Assembly: GCF_000687475.1 (NCBI RefSeq)
Contig: NC_057316.1
Location: 6,510,001 to 6,574,000 of the forward strand
From: Ustilaginoidea virens
Lineage: Eukaryota; Ascomycota; Sordariomycetes; Hypocreales; Clavicipitaceae
Direction of reading: 5' to 3'
Length of the DNA: 64,000 bases
Shown here: positions 1 to 10,311 of the stretch, in pieces
How the letters are laid out: each line of letters begins with the position of its first letter
Position numbering within the stretch: position 1 is the first letter of the stretch
Translations under genes and position numbers: made by a program
The notes under the pieces: generated by a model
Told to the model about the DNA's origin: nothing
What the model saw: only the letters and a program-made list of their open reading frames with translations
The model's database searches: none

Positions 1-46
1 GTCTTATCCTCACGCCGGGATTCCACGACGACAAATCACCAGCATG

Positions 47-54
47 TATATAAA
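47..54 (+). promoter_or_regulatory. TATA box of the chitinase gene
   Basis: TATATAAA lies 109 nt upstream of the chitinase ATG at 163, and the stretch between is pyrimidine-rich. Spacing and sequence suit a fungal core promoter. This is inferred from sequence only; no start-site data are available. Confidence 0.6.
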
Positions 55-162
55 CGTTGGCCGCCGTGCCTCGCCAGCCATGTTGCCCGTCCCGACCAAG
101 CTCTCGCCCGCAGCACCGTTCTCTCCTTCCTTCTTTGGTTTCTATTCCGACTCTCGTTTGAA

Positions 163-1702
163 ATGCATCTCGTGTCCGCCTTATCTCTTTTCGCCGCCTC
201 CGCGGCGGCCCTCGCCATTGACGAGGGCGCTTCGTCCCTACAGGGGCGCGCCGATCCTTCCCCCCAGGGCGAGGACTTGACCACGTCCAATGCTGCCACC
301 TGCGTCAAAGGTCTCAAGACGCTAGGATACTACGGAAACTGGGTCAGCCGCGTCCCCGCGTCCCCGGAAAACACCACCATGAGAGGTTTGGCTAACGGCA
401 ATGCAGGACATCTACGCCGCCAAGTACTTTGTGACCGACATCCCCGCCGAGCGCTTCACCCATCTCTCGTATGCGTTCAGCAACATCAAGACGGAGACTG
501 GCGAAGTGTGAGTGCGCCCCGCGCGGTTCCCCCCTTCCCCCCGCGCCAAATAAATAGAGAAGGAAACAAAAAAAACAAACAGAAATTAATTGCCCCCTTC
601 CCGACTGTATGCTAACCCTCGCTGGAACAGCGTCCTCTCGGATGAGTGGGCCGATCTGCAGTACGCGTACCCGGGCGACAACACCAAGGCCCCGGGCACC
701 AACGTCTACGGCAACGTGAAGCAGCTGTACCTGCTCAAGAAAAAGTACCGCAACTTCAAGACGACGCTGTCCATCGGCGGCTGGTCGTACCGCATGAACT
801 TCAGCCCCATGCTGGCGTCCCGCGCCAAGCGCGAGACGTTTGTCAAGTCGGCCGTCAAGCTCGTCGAGGACCTGGGCTTTGACGGCCTCGACGTCGACTA
901 CGAGTACGTCAAGGACAGGAATGAGGCGGTCCAGATGGCCGACCTGCTGCGCCGCCTGCGCGAGGCCCTCGACGACCTGGCCAAGCGCACCGCCCCCGGG
1001 TACAAGTTCATCCTGAGCTACGCCTCGCCCGCCGGCCCCGAGCACTACAAGCAGCTGGCCTTTGACAGGATGAACGAGTGGATCGACTACTACTCCTTCA
1101 TGGGGCTCGACTACATGAGCGCCGGCGTCAGCAAGAACTCGGGCTTCATGGGCAACGTCTTCCTCGACAAGAAGAACCCCGCCGCGACCGAGTACGAGAC
1201 CCAGTCGGGCATCGAGTACTACATCAACCAGGGCAAGGTGCCGTCCAGCAAGATCCTGCTGCAAAACGCCATCTACGGCCGCGCCTTCAACGAGACCAAG
1301 GGCATCGGGCGCCCGTACAAGGGCGCCGGCCTGGAGGGCAGCCTCGGCTCCGCCGGCATCTGGCGCTACCGCGACCTGCCCATCAAGGAGAGCAAGGACT
1401 TGAAGATTGTCAACGACAAGGCCGTCATCGGCAGCTACAGCTACAACAAGACGGCCGAGTACCTGATCAGCTACGACACGGCCGAGATTGCCAAGCTCAA
1501 GGCCCAGTACACCCGCAAGATGAAGCTGGCCGGCACCTCCTGGTGGGAGGTCAGCCAGGACCGCACCGACGACCTCAGCCTGGTCAAGACCACCATCGAC
1601 GAGTACGGCGGCCTCGGCGCCCTGGAGAAGTCCCCCAACAACCTCAAGTACCCCAACAGCAAGTACGACAACCTGCGCCTCGGGTTCCCCGCTTCCAGCT
1701 AA
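163..1702 (+). CDS. Secreted GH18 chitinase (three exons)
   Basis: Exons 163-342, 407-507 and 631-1702 join in frame to 450 residues. Both introns have clean signals: the first has branch site GCTAAC and ends GCAG, the second starts GTGAGT and ends ACAG. Residues 1-18 form a signal peptide ending in an Ala-rich cleavage region. The GH18 barrel follows, starting with LGYYGNW, then the SIGGWSYR strand, and the catalytic motif DGLDVDYE at residues 178-185, with Glu185 as proton donor. Family knowledge: such enzymes hydrolyse chitin endo-wise with substrate-assisted retention, outside the cell. The layout resembles the 42-46 kDa subgroup A chitinases of Trichoderma and insect pathogens. There is no chitin-binding module. 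It converges on the dioxygenase gene downstream. Likely roles are nutrient release, wall remodelling or attack on chitin-bearing hosts; which one is not visible here. Confidence 0.95.
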
Positions 1703-1950
1703 GCAGGCCGGCCGGGCTGCACTGCTTGCCGCGCACGTGCGCTCCCCTCGACGCGGTTTCCCCCCCCCCCCACGCGCCGCTGCCGCATGTTTGATTTTTG
1801 TGTGCTATATCAACACTCTGATGTACCCATCTCCTTGTTCTAGAATAATTTTTATATGAAATGGGTAGTGGGGACATGCGTTTCGTGGCTCGTGCTGTTG
1901 CTGTGTCTTTTGGTGCGTCGTGAGCGTCGCTATTCGCAGCTGCGTCGTTG

Positions 1951-1977
1951 TGTCTGTCTGTCTGTCTGTCTGTCTGC
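1951..1977. repeat. TGTC tetranucleotide microsatellite
   Basis: About 6.5 perfect copies of TGTC lie in the 3' flank of the chitinase gene, outside any coding region. Confidence 0.95.
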
Positions 1978-2309
1978 AGAGGAAAGGCTCCCATGTTGTG
2001 AAGTGTATTTCCTGGGCAGTTGAGTCCATCAGGGCGGCATGCCAACTCTCCCTGCTTGGCAACGTACACCATCGCGACGCAGCTGATCTCCCCCTCCCAC
2101 CTTCCAACCGTCCATGTAGCGCTGCCAACAGCTGGCCACGTTCGCCTCACCTCCATGTGATGATGCATCAGCCAGCGCCGTCCCGGTTCACCGTCACCCG
2201 CTACGGCTCCATCAAGCACATGCAGCGGCTATGAGGTTCGTGGCAAGAGGACTGGGATGGCGTAGCCCGTGGAGGTAGTGCTGGCGGGATGAATGGCGGC
2301 CAAGGATGG

Positions 2310-2450
2310 ACGAGTTTGAAGAGATGGCGGTATATATCCAAGATGGTATGTCCGAGGGCACGGTACGTGTCCGAGACAGCATTTCCAAGATGACAGTAAA
2401 TGTCCAAGATGATGGTGCAAATCCAAACAGCATGTTCAAGACGACGGCAT
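2310..2450. repeat. Degenerate short repeats, TCCAAGATGxxxGTA type
   Basis: Variants of TCCAAGATG or TCCGAGxxx recur about every 15-25 nt (near 2336, 2352, 2370, 2382, 2401, 2421 and 2434), alternating with GTA/GCAT tails. It looks like an old tandem array eroded by substitution. No TIRs or coding potential are seen. Confidence 0.55.
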
Positions 2451-2790
2451 AGGCCCAGGGAACGGCTCAACAACCCGCTCCGTCTCGCGCAACATCTCCC
2501 GGCAGTCTGGGACACTCCACCACGCAACCGACAGTAACCTCCGTCACCGCATATCATTCTTGGAGAGGCATCACGCGACACCTCCCCCGCAGTCGTTTGC
2601 CGTCGCCGGCATCGACAACGAGCAGCCACGCACGACAGGCGTCACCAAACGACCCGATGCAATCTCCGTCACAGGCAAAGCGACACTTGGGCCCTTTTGC
2701 ACGTTCTAAATTCACAGGCTTGACGTTTTCATTGCGAACAGAAAAAGAAAAAAACCGACGCTAATTCTCACAATCTCCAATCATCCCCGC

Positions 2791-4113
2791 TCACTGGCCC
2801 GCCTCAAAGGGCGTCTCGTACGGCACCTCGGCCTGCGGCGTGATGCGCGCCAGGTGGCGACGCTGGCCGTCCTCCCAGTCCACCAGGGCGGTGTGCTGCG
2901 TCACCCGGTTATCCCAGACCACGACGGTGCCCTCCTCCCACTTGACTCTGGCCTGGAAGTCGGCGCCGTACGCGAGGTGGTCGTACAGGAACTTGAGAAT
3001 GGCGTCCGACTCCTCTCGCTTGAGGCCGACGATGTCGCGCGTGACTGGAGGGGGCGGGGGCATGTGTCAGATTTTCTAGTTTTCCCCGGCGATACGGAGA
3101 CGGAAACTTACATTGTGGGTTGACAAAGAGGGCCTTGTCACCCGTGGCAGGGTGCGTCCGCACAATGGGGTGGTCGTGAACGACGGGCTCCCGCCGCATG
3201 ATGCTGTTGCGCACCGCGGCGGCGTGCACCTGCTCGATGCCGGAGTGCGTGGCCCGCAGGCCGTGCAGGCGTTGCTGGAACAAGGGGCTCAGGCGCCTGT
3301 AGGCCTGGACGGCATCGACGAACAGCGTGTCACCCCCCGTCTCGGGCTTGTTCAGGATGTACAGAAAGGTGGTGCCGGGGGGCTGCTTCTCGTACGAGAC
3401 GTCGGCGTGCCAGGCCACCGAGGTGGTGCGCTCCTCGAAGAACTCGGCAGCGCCCCGGTCGCCCTCGCCGCGGTGGACGAGGTGAATCTCGGGGTGGCCC
3501 TCGGGGGCGCCAGAGGTGGGGTGGATGTGGTGGCGGCCAAAGTACGAGCCGAACCGGAGGGCGTCCTGGATGGGGAGGTCGGCAAAGTCCTGGTTGCGGA
3601 AGGCGACGACCTTGCGCTTGGCGACAAAGTGCGCTAGCTCGTCCTTGCCGGCGGCCGTGAGGGACGACAGTTGGATGCCCGAGACTTCGGAGCCAATGGT
3701 CGGTGTGAGATGGGAGACTTTGGTGCCTTGGGGCAGGAGGTTGGGGTATGACGGGTCGGCATCTTTGCCGTGTTCGTAGTGCTCGTGCGTCTCGAGAGGC
3801 GGGTACTTTTGCTCGGGATTCCACGTGGGAAGGTAGTGAGGATACTGCCGGATGCCGCATGTTAGAGAGAGAACGACGCCTCGGGCGGAATGTGCATCAG
3901 GGACGGCCGTCTTGCGGGGGAGAGGGGTGAAAGGGTGTGGGGGGACGGAGTGTGTGATCATACTTTGGCTCCATTGTTGCCAACCTTGCCAGTTTCGACG
4001 TCCTTGTCCAGGTCGGTGGCATCGAGCTCCTTGTAGTTGCCAAACTGTAGCTTGAAGAATGAGGGAGCAGCTTGCTCCTGGGTAGTAGTAGTAGCCGCAG
4101 CCGAGGGAGCCAT
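2791..4113 (-). CDS. TauD-type 2-oxoglutarate-dependent sulfonate/taurine dioxygenase
   Basis: Three exons on the minus strand, 4113-3964, 3844-3112 and 3044-2791, give 378 residues. Intron 1 runs GTATGA to CTAAC...CGGCAG; intron 2 starts GTAAGT and ends TCCAG. The TauD fold is clear. The facial triad is His196 and Asp198 in WHADVSYE plus His345 in VTQHTALVDW, and the basic RRHLARI segment supplies the Arg that binds 2-oxoglutarate. The N-terminal segment with YPHYLPTWNP is typical of the fungal JLP1-like branch. Family knowledge: these Fe(II) enzymes hydroxylate sulfonates such as taurine so that sulfite is released for sulfur nutrition. Substrate cannot be set from sequence; related fungal enzymes also act on herbicides and secondary metabolites. 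The ATG at 4113 is chosen because it opens the conserved N-terminus; a possible 5' UTR intron acceptor (TTTGCAG) lies just upstream. Confidence 0.93.
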
Positions 4114-4750
4114 GCCGTCGAAATCGGGGTGCCTGGCCTGCAAAGACCAATGGAGCCAATGGAGCCAACGGAGAAGAGGGAAGAAACGAAAAAAAACAGG
4201 CAATGTCTGTCTGGTATGGTTTTGCTGCCCAGCTCTTGTTTCACAGAGCCAACCGACGAGCCATTTATACTTGGGCGACAACCCGTTCACCGCGCCGCAA
4301 ACCCCCGCAATTGGAAAGCAACCTCGGGATGGCGCAACGCATCACATCATTACGCCTTTCCCGGGCCGTCTGATATCGAGGCGCTCTCCCTCGTCGAGGT
4401 GCGTCCCTGGGCGAAAGTGTCTCGCTAACTGAGCAGCGGCTCTCCGTAAGACTGGAGCTGTTAGCGCGGGACCTCAAGCCCCCATCTCCTTTCGGGCGTC
4501 CATGATGGCGGTGATGGTGTCGATCACGTCAGCCGGCCTACTTGGTTGCGACATTGTGTGATTACCAACACGGCTGCCATGGTGCTGGTCGAGCACGCAA
4601 TTTCGAAGCTGCACCGCACAATCCACAATCAGACGGCCCAAACTGCCGGCGATGCACAGACAGTATCTGCTGGGGTTCCGATTGGTGCATGTCCAGGGGC
4701 CATGGCAGTTGAGACCGTCTTCTGACGCCGCAGGACCTGGGCTGGGCTTT

Positions 4751-4809
4751 GCGAGATGCAAAGATGCGAGATGCAAAGATGCGAGATGCCAGATGCCAGA
4801 TGCGAGATG
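4751..4809. repeat. Tandem repeat, 15-nt GCGAGATGCAAAGAT unit
   Basis: Two perfect 15-nt copies are followed by shortened variants (GCGAGATGCC, AGATGCC, AGATGCGAGATGG). It is non-coding and probably arose by replication slippage. Confidence 0.9.
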
Positions 4810-6634
4810 GGATTGCGCATGTTGAGATGGATGGCTCTGAGGATGGCTCTGAGAAAGCAGGGTGCTGGCCAAGTGGCCGGCTGGCGTCAACTCTATTGAC
4901 AACTGCCAGGCCATGGGCCGGCAGGCACCGCGACCACCAAACAATTGATGTCTGGTGACCTACCCGCAGGTCCGTCACGCGGGGTAAATCCCAGGCAGGG
5001 CTGAGCGACTTGCTGCTACTTTGCACCAGACTCTCCGGCTGTACCCTTGGGGGCCGTTTAGCGGTGCGGTTGTTTTTGCGGAGCATGCGCTGGGCCAGCA
5101 GCAGGGGACCGGCAGGGGCACCGGCCCCCAAGCGTCGGCACCCCAGGCCACATTCCCTTATACAACATACCAGACCCCCCCGGTCTCCATACATAACGTC
5201 TGGTCAATACCCTGCAAGCCGGCACAAGCTGGACGCTGCTGCGGAGTTAGCCCAAAGGGTCGCAGCGAGCGCTAGCGGAAATCCAGCCCGCATGTGTCAC
5301 GTCACGTCACGCAGGCGGCAGCGATTTTTCTGGTCAAGCACATTGGAGGGAGGCAGGATACGCAGGCTAAGCCCCGAGACAGAAAGAAGGGGGGGGGTTC
5401 CGTCTGGTACCCTTGCAAACGATATAAACAACTGCCCGCAGGCAGGCACCTGCGCTCCTTCATACCAGTCCACTGCTCCGGAGTCCGTGCTATCGACCCA
5501 GGTGCCCGCCCGGGTGGTTTAGTCTCTTGAAGCGTACGCGCCGAGGGAGACCGCTCCTAGGCCTCGTTGACGATGCGGACCTTTCTGTCGAGGCGATAAG
5601 ACCGACCGACCGACCGCACAGCCCTGTTTGCATTACTTGGACCAAGGAAAGCGACCGGCCTAGCCTGATGAGGTCCATGCCAATGGAACCGCCGGTCCTC
5701 TTGAAGACAGCGTGCTCAGAGTCGTCCGTGTAGCCCGGTATCATGTCGACTAAAAGGCGCTAGGTTGACGATGGTGCGTGCCGCTACATGCCATGTGGCA
5801 TGTGCCAGCCCTCGGCTCTGGCAATGCTTCGGCCAAAGGTTACGCGGTAGCAACCCGTCATGCATGGCCTCGAGGCCACCCATGGCGGACGCACCACGCC
5901 CCGCTCGACTGTAGATGCCTGCTTGGTCAACATCAACACCAGCCAAGCGGCGTGGATGCCGCTCCTCCATATCTGGCTGCTGGCTGACGTTGGTCATGGC
6001 CAACTCGCTTGTTGAACCGCGGTGCTGCGAGCTGCCGAACATGAAAAGGGTGGAGCGACAGGCCACGACGGGGCCGCGGCGCGTGCCAGCTCGAGGAGCC
6101 TGGTTGCCTGGTTCCCGGCCAATACATCCTAAGCGCATATACTCCGTATCCCCTTGCTACCCGTACGGACGGAGCCATGGGTAGCAAGCAGTAGGTGCGC
6201 TAGGCGGCAAGAGGCCGGCCACTCGATGGCTAGCAGACCCGTGCTGACTAAATCGCGAGGCCGAGCGACGGCTGATTCTGGCGTGCGAACCTCCGGCAAC
6301 GCCAGGCAGGTCGCCGACAGAAATCGCCACCGCTGACCAGCCGCTGTATCAGAATGCCACCTAAGCTGTCTGCGGCTAGCTCTTTGCCTGTCCCAGCTTT
6401 CGGGGTCCCGGCGGCCGGCGTGGAGTCGAGGCTGTGCGGACCCCGAGCTCGGCGCAAGTCCCCGATTCCCTGCCGAGTCTGCTGTCCTGCGCGGACGATG
6501 AGGCGAACGGCGCCGCGGAAATGCCATGCCGATAATGCACGTCTCTGCACTCCGTAGCATGCGTAGCGTCTGCCCGCGGCAAAGGGAAACAACAATGCCT
6601 GAAATCGCCCCTTGGTTGCCCTGTGTGTTGCGTT

Positions 6635-6742
6635 CGTGTCGCATTCCCAGCGGGAAAAAGCAAGGAGGCGGTTGCGCCGACGCAACAGGTGGGCGGGCCA
6701 GGATCGCGCGTACGTGTCGCTTTCCCGGCCAGAAAAAGCAAG
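6635..6742. repeat. Imperfect 30-nt direct repeat
   Basis: Positions 6635-6664 and 6713-6742 share 26 of 30 bases: CGTGTCGC, then a TTCCC-containing core, then GAAAAAGCAAG. The copies start 78 nt apart and lie outside genes. It could be a duplicated regulatory segment or a fragment of an old repeat. Confidence 0.75.
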
Positions 6743-7343
6743 CACAAAACCAGGAAGGTAGAGCAAATAGCTCGCGACCATGTGTTCTGTACGGAGTAGT
6801 AATAGCAGCTCCACCATTGCACCGGATGAGTATGCTGGGATGAAAAAAAATGCCCGGCGAGTCAGTGCCGGCCGGATCAGCTCGGTAGACGACTACATCT
6901 CATGTTTGGTAGTTTCATCACTGCGCCGGGCTGAATAGACCGCCCTAGATCCCACGCTGGCTGTAATTTTCCTCGATCCGGATGCCGTGGCCGCTCGGTC
7001 TGCCACTCGGCCAGGGCTTAGTGATGCTCACACATAGATGCTTCCCCTGTGCTCGCATGGCGATGCCCCGTATGGCTGATTCCCCTTTCAAGTGCCAGTC
7101 GACAGACGCCCGCATGCCATCTAGATCCCTGGCGGCGGCGCATATTCCCTAGGGCAATTTCATCAATCCACACGTTCCCATGGTCGTCGTCGCAGCCTGG
7201 GACCAACGTGGCCCCGGGACCAAGCGGAGTGGCCGGTTTCCGACGCCTCGAGGCCAGCCACAACCCGAACATCGTTGGGTGCAAGTTTGGCACTGCCGTG
7301 TCTCGGTCCGCGTGGGCATGTATGTTCTGCCTTTGTCCTTGTG

Positions 7344-7350
7344 TATAAAG
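7344..7350 (+). promoter_or_regulatory. TATA box of the DUF3472-like gene
   Basis: TATAAAG sits 83 nt upstream of the ATG at 7433 and is followed by a CT-rich leader, a normal arrangement for a strongly expressed fungal secreted protein. Sequence inference only. Confidence 0.6.
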
Positions 7351-7432
7351 GGAAGCCGGCTCCCCTCAAGGCCATCCCCTCGTCCAGAATCACTTGCCTC
7401 ACCAATCTCGTCCCCCCCTTTTCGTCGTCAAT

Positions 7433-8158
7433 ATGAAGTACTCCCTCACCACCCTCGCAGCCGTCGCGCCTCAAATGGGCCTGGCCCTCGTCGGCAACAG
7501 CTGGTCGTTCAGCGGCAGTCCCCGCAATGGCCTCCGGGACATCACCTTCCCCTTCAACATGGCCGGAGCCGCTCACGACTCAGGCTACTACTTTGCCCAG
7601 CAGTTTAGTTTCATCGGCATACCAGAGGTCAGCTACTGCGGCATTCAGAACCGCCCCAACGTCCATGGCAAGAGCATCGTTCACGGCGTCTTCTCGACCT
7701 TCCAGGGCGGCGCCACAACCACCGACAAAAACTGCCACCTGGGAGCAGATTACGGCCCCGGAGTAAGCTGCGCTGTCGACTTCGTCGGCGATTACAAACA
7801 CACGTACAACATTGTTGTCAGGCATAGAAATGACACGACGTGGACGGGCACCGCTGTTGATACCGTCACTGGTCACGCCGTGCACATCGGTTCCTTCACC
7901 TTGCCGTCTGACGCGGGTGGTATCGACGCTGGCGGCCAGATGGGCTTTGTGGAGTACTTTCCCTGGAACGGTGGTACTCATAAGTGCTCCGATCTTCCCA
8001 AGAATACAGTTACCATGTATTCGCCAACTTCCAAGACGGCCAAGGCTGGCAAGGGAACCATGGATCAGCCGTATGAGTATGGCGACTGCGTCGGGCAGGT
8101 CGATTTCTCCACCAGCGCTGCTGGTTCTAATGGATGGAAAATCGCTGTTGGGTTTTAG
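7433..8158 (+). CDS. Small secreted protein, DUF3472-like
   Basis: Single exon, 241 residues. The N-terminus (MKYSLTTLAAVA, then a hydrophobic stretch to about residue 20) looks like a signal peptide. The mature protein is rich in Gly, aromatic residues and short beta-strand patterns. The sequence YYFAQQFSF, YCGIQNRP, then HGVFSTFQG and QMGFVEYF resembles DUF3472, a domain of unknown function found in secreted bacterial and fungal proteins, often beside carbohydrate-binding modules. Four to five cysteines could form disulfides. No catalytic residues can be assigned. The ATG is the first in frame after a CT-rich leader and a TATA box. The DUF assignment is from memory of the pattern and is only moderately sure; secretion is better supported. 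Confidence 0.8.
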   Translation: MKYSLTTLAAVAPQMGLALVGNSWSFSGSPRNGLRDITFPFNMAGAAHDSGYYFAQQFSFIGIPEVSYCGIQNRPNVHGKSIVHGVFSTFQGGATTTDKNCHLGADYGPGVSCAVDFVGDYKHTYNIVVRHRNDTTWTGTAVDTVTGHAVHIGSFTLPSDAGGIDAGGQMGFVEYFPWNGGTHKCSDLPKNTVTMYSPTSKTAKAGKGTMDQPYEYGDCVGQVDFSTSAAGSNGWKIAVGF

Positions 8159-8577
8159 CGAGATTTGGTGAGGAACGAGAAGAGAATACAGCGGCTCAAG
8201 GCGGCATGGTGATGGCGCATCTCGACCATCGCGGCCGTGGAAAATGATTGTTTGCGACGCATGCTCGTGCCATCAAGCACGGCACACGCGTCGACTCGTC
8301 CACCACTAGGGGATATACCTAGAGGGACTGACTACCTGGGGTATACCGCTAACGTCGCGTCGGCTGCCGCCACGCAAAAGCCGGTTAGTCTGCCCTTTTC
8401 AACGCTTCATGTACGTACTGTACAATGTGAAAGAGATGGAATTGCGGTAGTTGCACTCACAATTGGATCAACGTTTTCATGTATCTGTACAATACACAGA
8501 AAAAGATAGAATTGCGGGAATTGTATTCAACTCGTGGATGAACACATGTTTCCCGGCTACTGATCCGGTGACCAACT
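8159..8577. other. Convergent 3' spacer with a degenerate tandem duplication
   Basis: This is the 3' flank shared by the DUF3472-like gene and the siderophore transporter. It holds no gene. The right half contains a decayed duplication of about 70 nt, listed separately. Confidence 0.7.
8401..8541. repeat. Degenerate tandem duplication, about 70-nt unit
   Basis: Copy one (8401-8469) and copy two (8470-8541) share the order AACGxTTCATGTA, CTGTACAAT, AGATxGAATTGCGG and TTGxAxTCA. Several differences are C versus T or G versus A, with copy two richer in A and T. It is non-coding and lies just past the transporter stop codon. Confidence 0.65.
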
Positions 8578-10311
8578 TCAGTGTCGGCTCCCGGAACCCT
8601 TTGCCAGAGTCTGGTTGTCGTTCAGTTTGGGATTGCGGAGTGCTAGTCCGAAACATATGAGCGGGATGCAGAGACATAGCCCCGTAATAGTGAGCAGCTT
8701 TTGCACCGACTGGTACGACGCAATGATGGCTGTGCGTTCTGGTGTGCCGACAGCATAGTTTCCGTAGTTGAGGAGCGGCGATGAATAAATCGCCGAAGCC
8801 AGCGTGGAGTTGATGGGATCCAGGTTTTCGCTCAGCTTGGACGGCAAGACCTGGGTCCAGATGGCTCCAGAGACGCAGTTTCCAAGCGCAGAGCCGACAT
8901 TGTAGGTCGCAAGATAGATGCCGGTCAAGACGGCCATGTTCTCGTGCCGGGCAGAGACCTGCAAGGACGCTTGGGTCGGGTACGGGAACATGCCGCCCGC
9001 AATGCCGAGAAGAACCTGGGCGCCAATGACGCCGGCCCGGGCAGCACCGTTCGCCGAACCGCGGTAATGGATTAGCAGCCCAAACGCAGCCATGTACAGC
9101 ACGGTGCCAGCGACGACAAAGACTTTGAGTCGGCGGATCCTGTAAACGGCCAGGCCTATGACGGTGCCGACGATGACGCTGGTGAAGCTGTACAGCTGGA
9201 CGATGCGAAGAGCACTCTCGGTCGTAAAGTCGAAAGCAACCAGCAGGACGGTGTACAGGAAGTCGCTCTGCATGGTAAAGGCAAAGTTGAGGAAGAGCGC
9301 GATGCCCATGGCCGCCCACACCGAGCGATCCTTCATGTCCCCAAACGGAACGAGCGGGTGCGGCGCCCAGAGTTCCCAGAGGACAAATGCAGGGACGCAG
9401 AGGGTGCCAATCACGAGCGGCGCGATTATGTGCGCCTCGGACCACTTGGAGCTGTCTCCTCCAGCAATGGTCAGCGGCACAAGGATCAGGTCAAGAACAG
9501 CGACAACGAGCACGACCCCGACAACGTCCAGCAGCCAAAACAACTCCAACGCCAAGCTCCGGAAGCCAAGCTGCCTGAACGAAGAGGCGTAGTTGCCAAG
9601 AAGGCCCTGCCGCTTAGCACGTCGGGACACCGCCCACAGGGAGATGACCAAGGGCAAGGCGCACACGGGCATGATGATGGCCCACATGCCGATCCCCCAT
9701 TCCCAGCCGGGGCCCTGCAGCACGGCCGAGGCAACGTCGGCGCTGATCCAGGTGTTGACGAGGAAGGGCAAGGCTGGAACGTAGCTGAAGAAGAGGCGGG
9801 CCCTGGTCGAGGTGATGTCGGCAACGATGACTTCGATGAGCAGAATCAGCATGGTGTAGCCGGTCTGATACAAGACGGCACCCCCGGAGAAAGCCCCGAC
9901 GTCCTTGGCGACGGCCTCGACAACGGTGCCCAGCACGTAGAAAAAGACGGCGACGCAAACAAGCTCGACGCGGCCAAAGACGTCGGCGATTTTGGCGGCG
10001 GCGGGCTGGGCACCGACCGCGACGGCGGAGCGGATGACATTTACGGTGGCCGACAGGGAATGATGGCCGAAGGAATCGGTCGCGGTTGGCTGGTAGGCGT
10101 ATCGAACGGCGCCGTCGAGGCCGTAGACAAAGGCGACGAGGAAGACGCCCAGGAAGATGAAGGCTCGGTCGAGGTTGGTCAGGACAGAGGAGATGGCCTC
10201 GATGCGTGCGATGCCGGGCGATGCGACGTCTTTGACCGCGCTGGCGGCTGTTGGTTGGTCAGGGGAGACGTGAGGCTCGGGTGGGTGTTCCGCCTCGACG
10301 GAGAAGCCCAT
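8578..10311 (-). CDS. Siderophore-iron MFS transporter (SIT/ARN/Mir family)
   Basis: Single exon, 577 residues. A hydrophilic N-terminus is followed by the family signature GIARIEAISSV, then FLGVFLVAFVYGLDG, RYAYQPTA and KIADVFGRVEL. About 14 membrane spans are evident, as in the DHA-type SIT transporters. The C-terminal half has the usual long loop between late spans, with SALGNCVSGAIW nearby. Family knowledge: these proton symporters at the plasma membrane or endosome import ferric siderophores (ferrichrome, TAFC, ferrioxamine or bacterial xenosiderophores). Substrate cannot be read from sequence. The start at 10311 is chosen because it opens the conserved tail; an in-frame upstream Met would add residues with no family match. 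Iron repression by a GATA factor is expected for the family, but I could not identify a clean SreA site upstream. Confidence 0.93.
   Translation of the reverse strand: MGFSVEAEHPPEPHVSPDQPTAASAVKDVASPGIARIEAISSVLTNLDRAFIFLGVFLVAFVYGLDGAVRYAYQPTATDSFGHHSLSATVNVIRSAVAVGAQPAAAKIADVFGRVELVCVAVFFYVLGTVVEAVAKDVGAFSGGAVLYQTGYTMLILLIEVIVADITSTRARLFFSYVPALPFLVNTWISADVASAVLQGPGWEWGIGMWAIIMPVCALPLVISLWAVSRRAKRQGLLGNYASSFRQLGFRSLALELFWLLDVVGVVLVVAVLDLILVPLTIAGGDSSKWSEAHIIAPLVIGTLCVPAFVLWELWAPHPLVPFGDMKDRSVWAAMGIALFLNFAFTMQSDFLYTVLLVAFDFTTESALRIVQLYSFTSVIVGTVIGLAVYRIRRLKVFVVAGTVLYMAAFGLLIHYRGSANGAARAGVIGAQVLLGIAGGMFPYPTQASLQVSARHENMAVLTGIYLATYNVGSALGNCVSGAIWTQVLPSKLSENLDPINSTLASAIYSSPLLNYGNYAVGTPERTAIIASYQSVQKLLTITGLCLCIPLICFGLALRNPKLNDNQTLAKGSGSRH

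Larger units (their letters stand above)
1703..2790. other. Intergenic spacer between convergent genes
   Basis: No convincing gene. The spacer holds the 3' ends of the chitinase and dioxygenase genes, a TGTC microsatellite and a run of degenerate CCAAGATG-like repeats, both listed separately. Short open frames here lack codon bias or family motifs. Confidence 0.7.
4114..7432. other. 3.3 kb gene-poor spacer
   Basis: I see no supportable gene. The long open frames on both strands are typical of GC-rich spacer DNA, without start context, splice signals or family motifs. It contains a 15-nt tandem repeat at 4751, a CGAC run near 5607, an imperfect 30-nt direct repeat at 6635/6713 and two TACGGAGTA-type motifs at 6140 and 6790. 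Promoters of the flanking divergent dioxygenase and DUF3472-like genes must lie at its ends. Confidence 0.65.

Noticed and set aside
392..1264. Long open frame on the minus strand, 290 codons
   Set aside because: It lies antisense to the chitinase exons, is Val/Leu/Gly-rich without motifs, and is a mirror of biased codons on the other strand.
4562..5194. Open frame on the minus strand, 210 codons
   Set aside because: No motifs, spans a tandem repeat, and another frame overlaps it; typical GC-rich spacer noise.
6129..6817. Overlapping open frames on the minus strand up to 189 codons
   Set aside because: Arg/Ser-rich compositions, no splice signals, no family resemblance, and a direct repeat lies inside.
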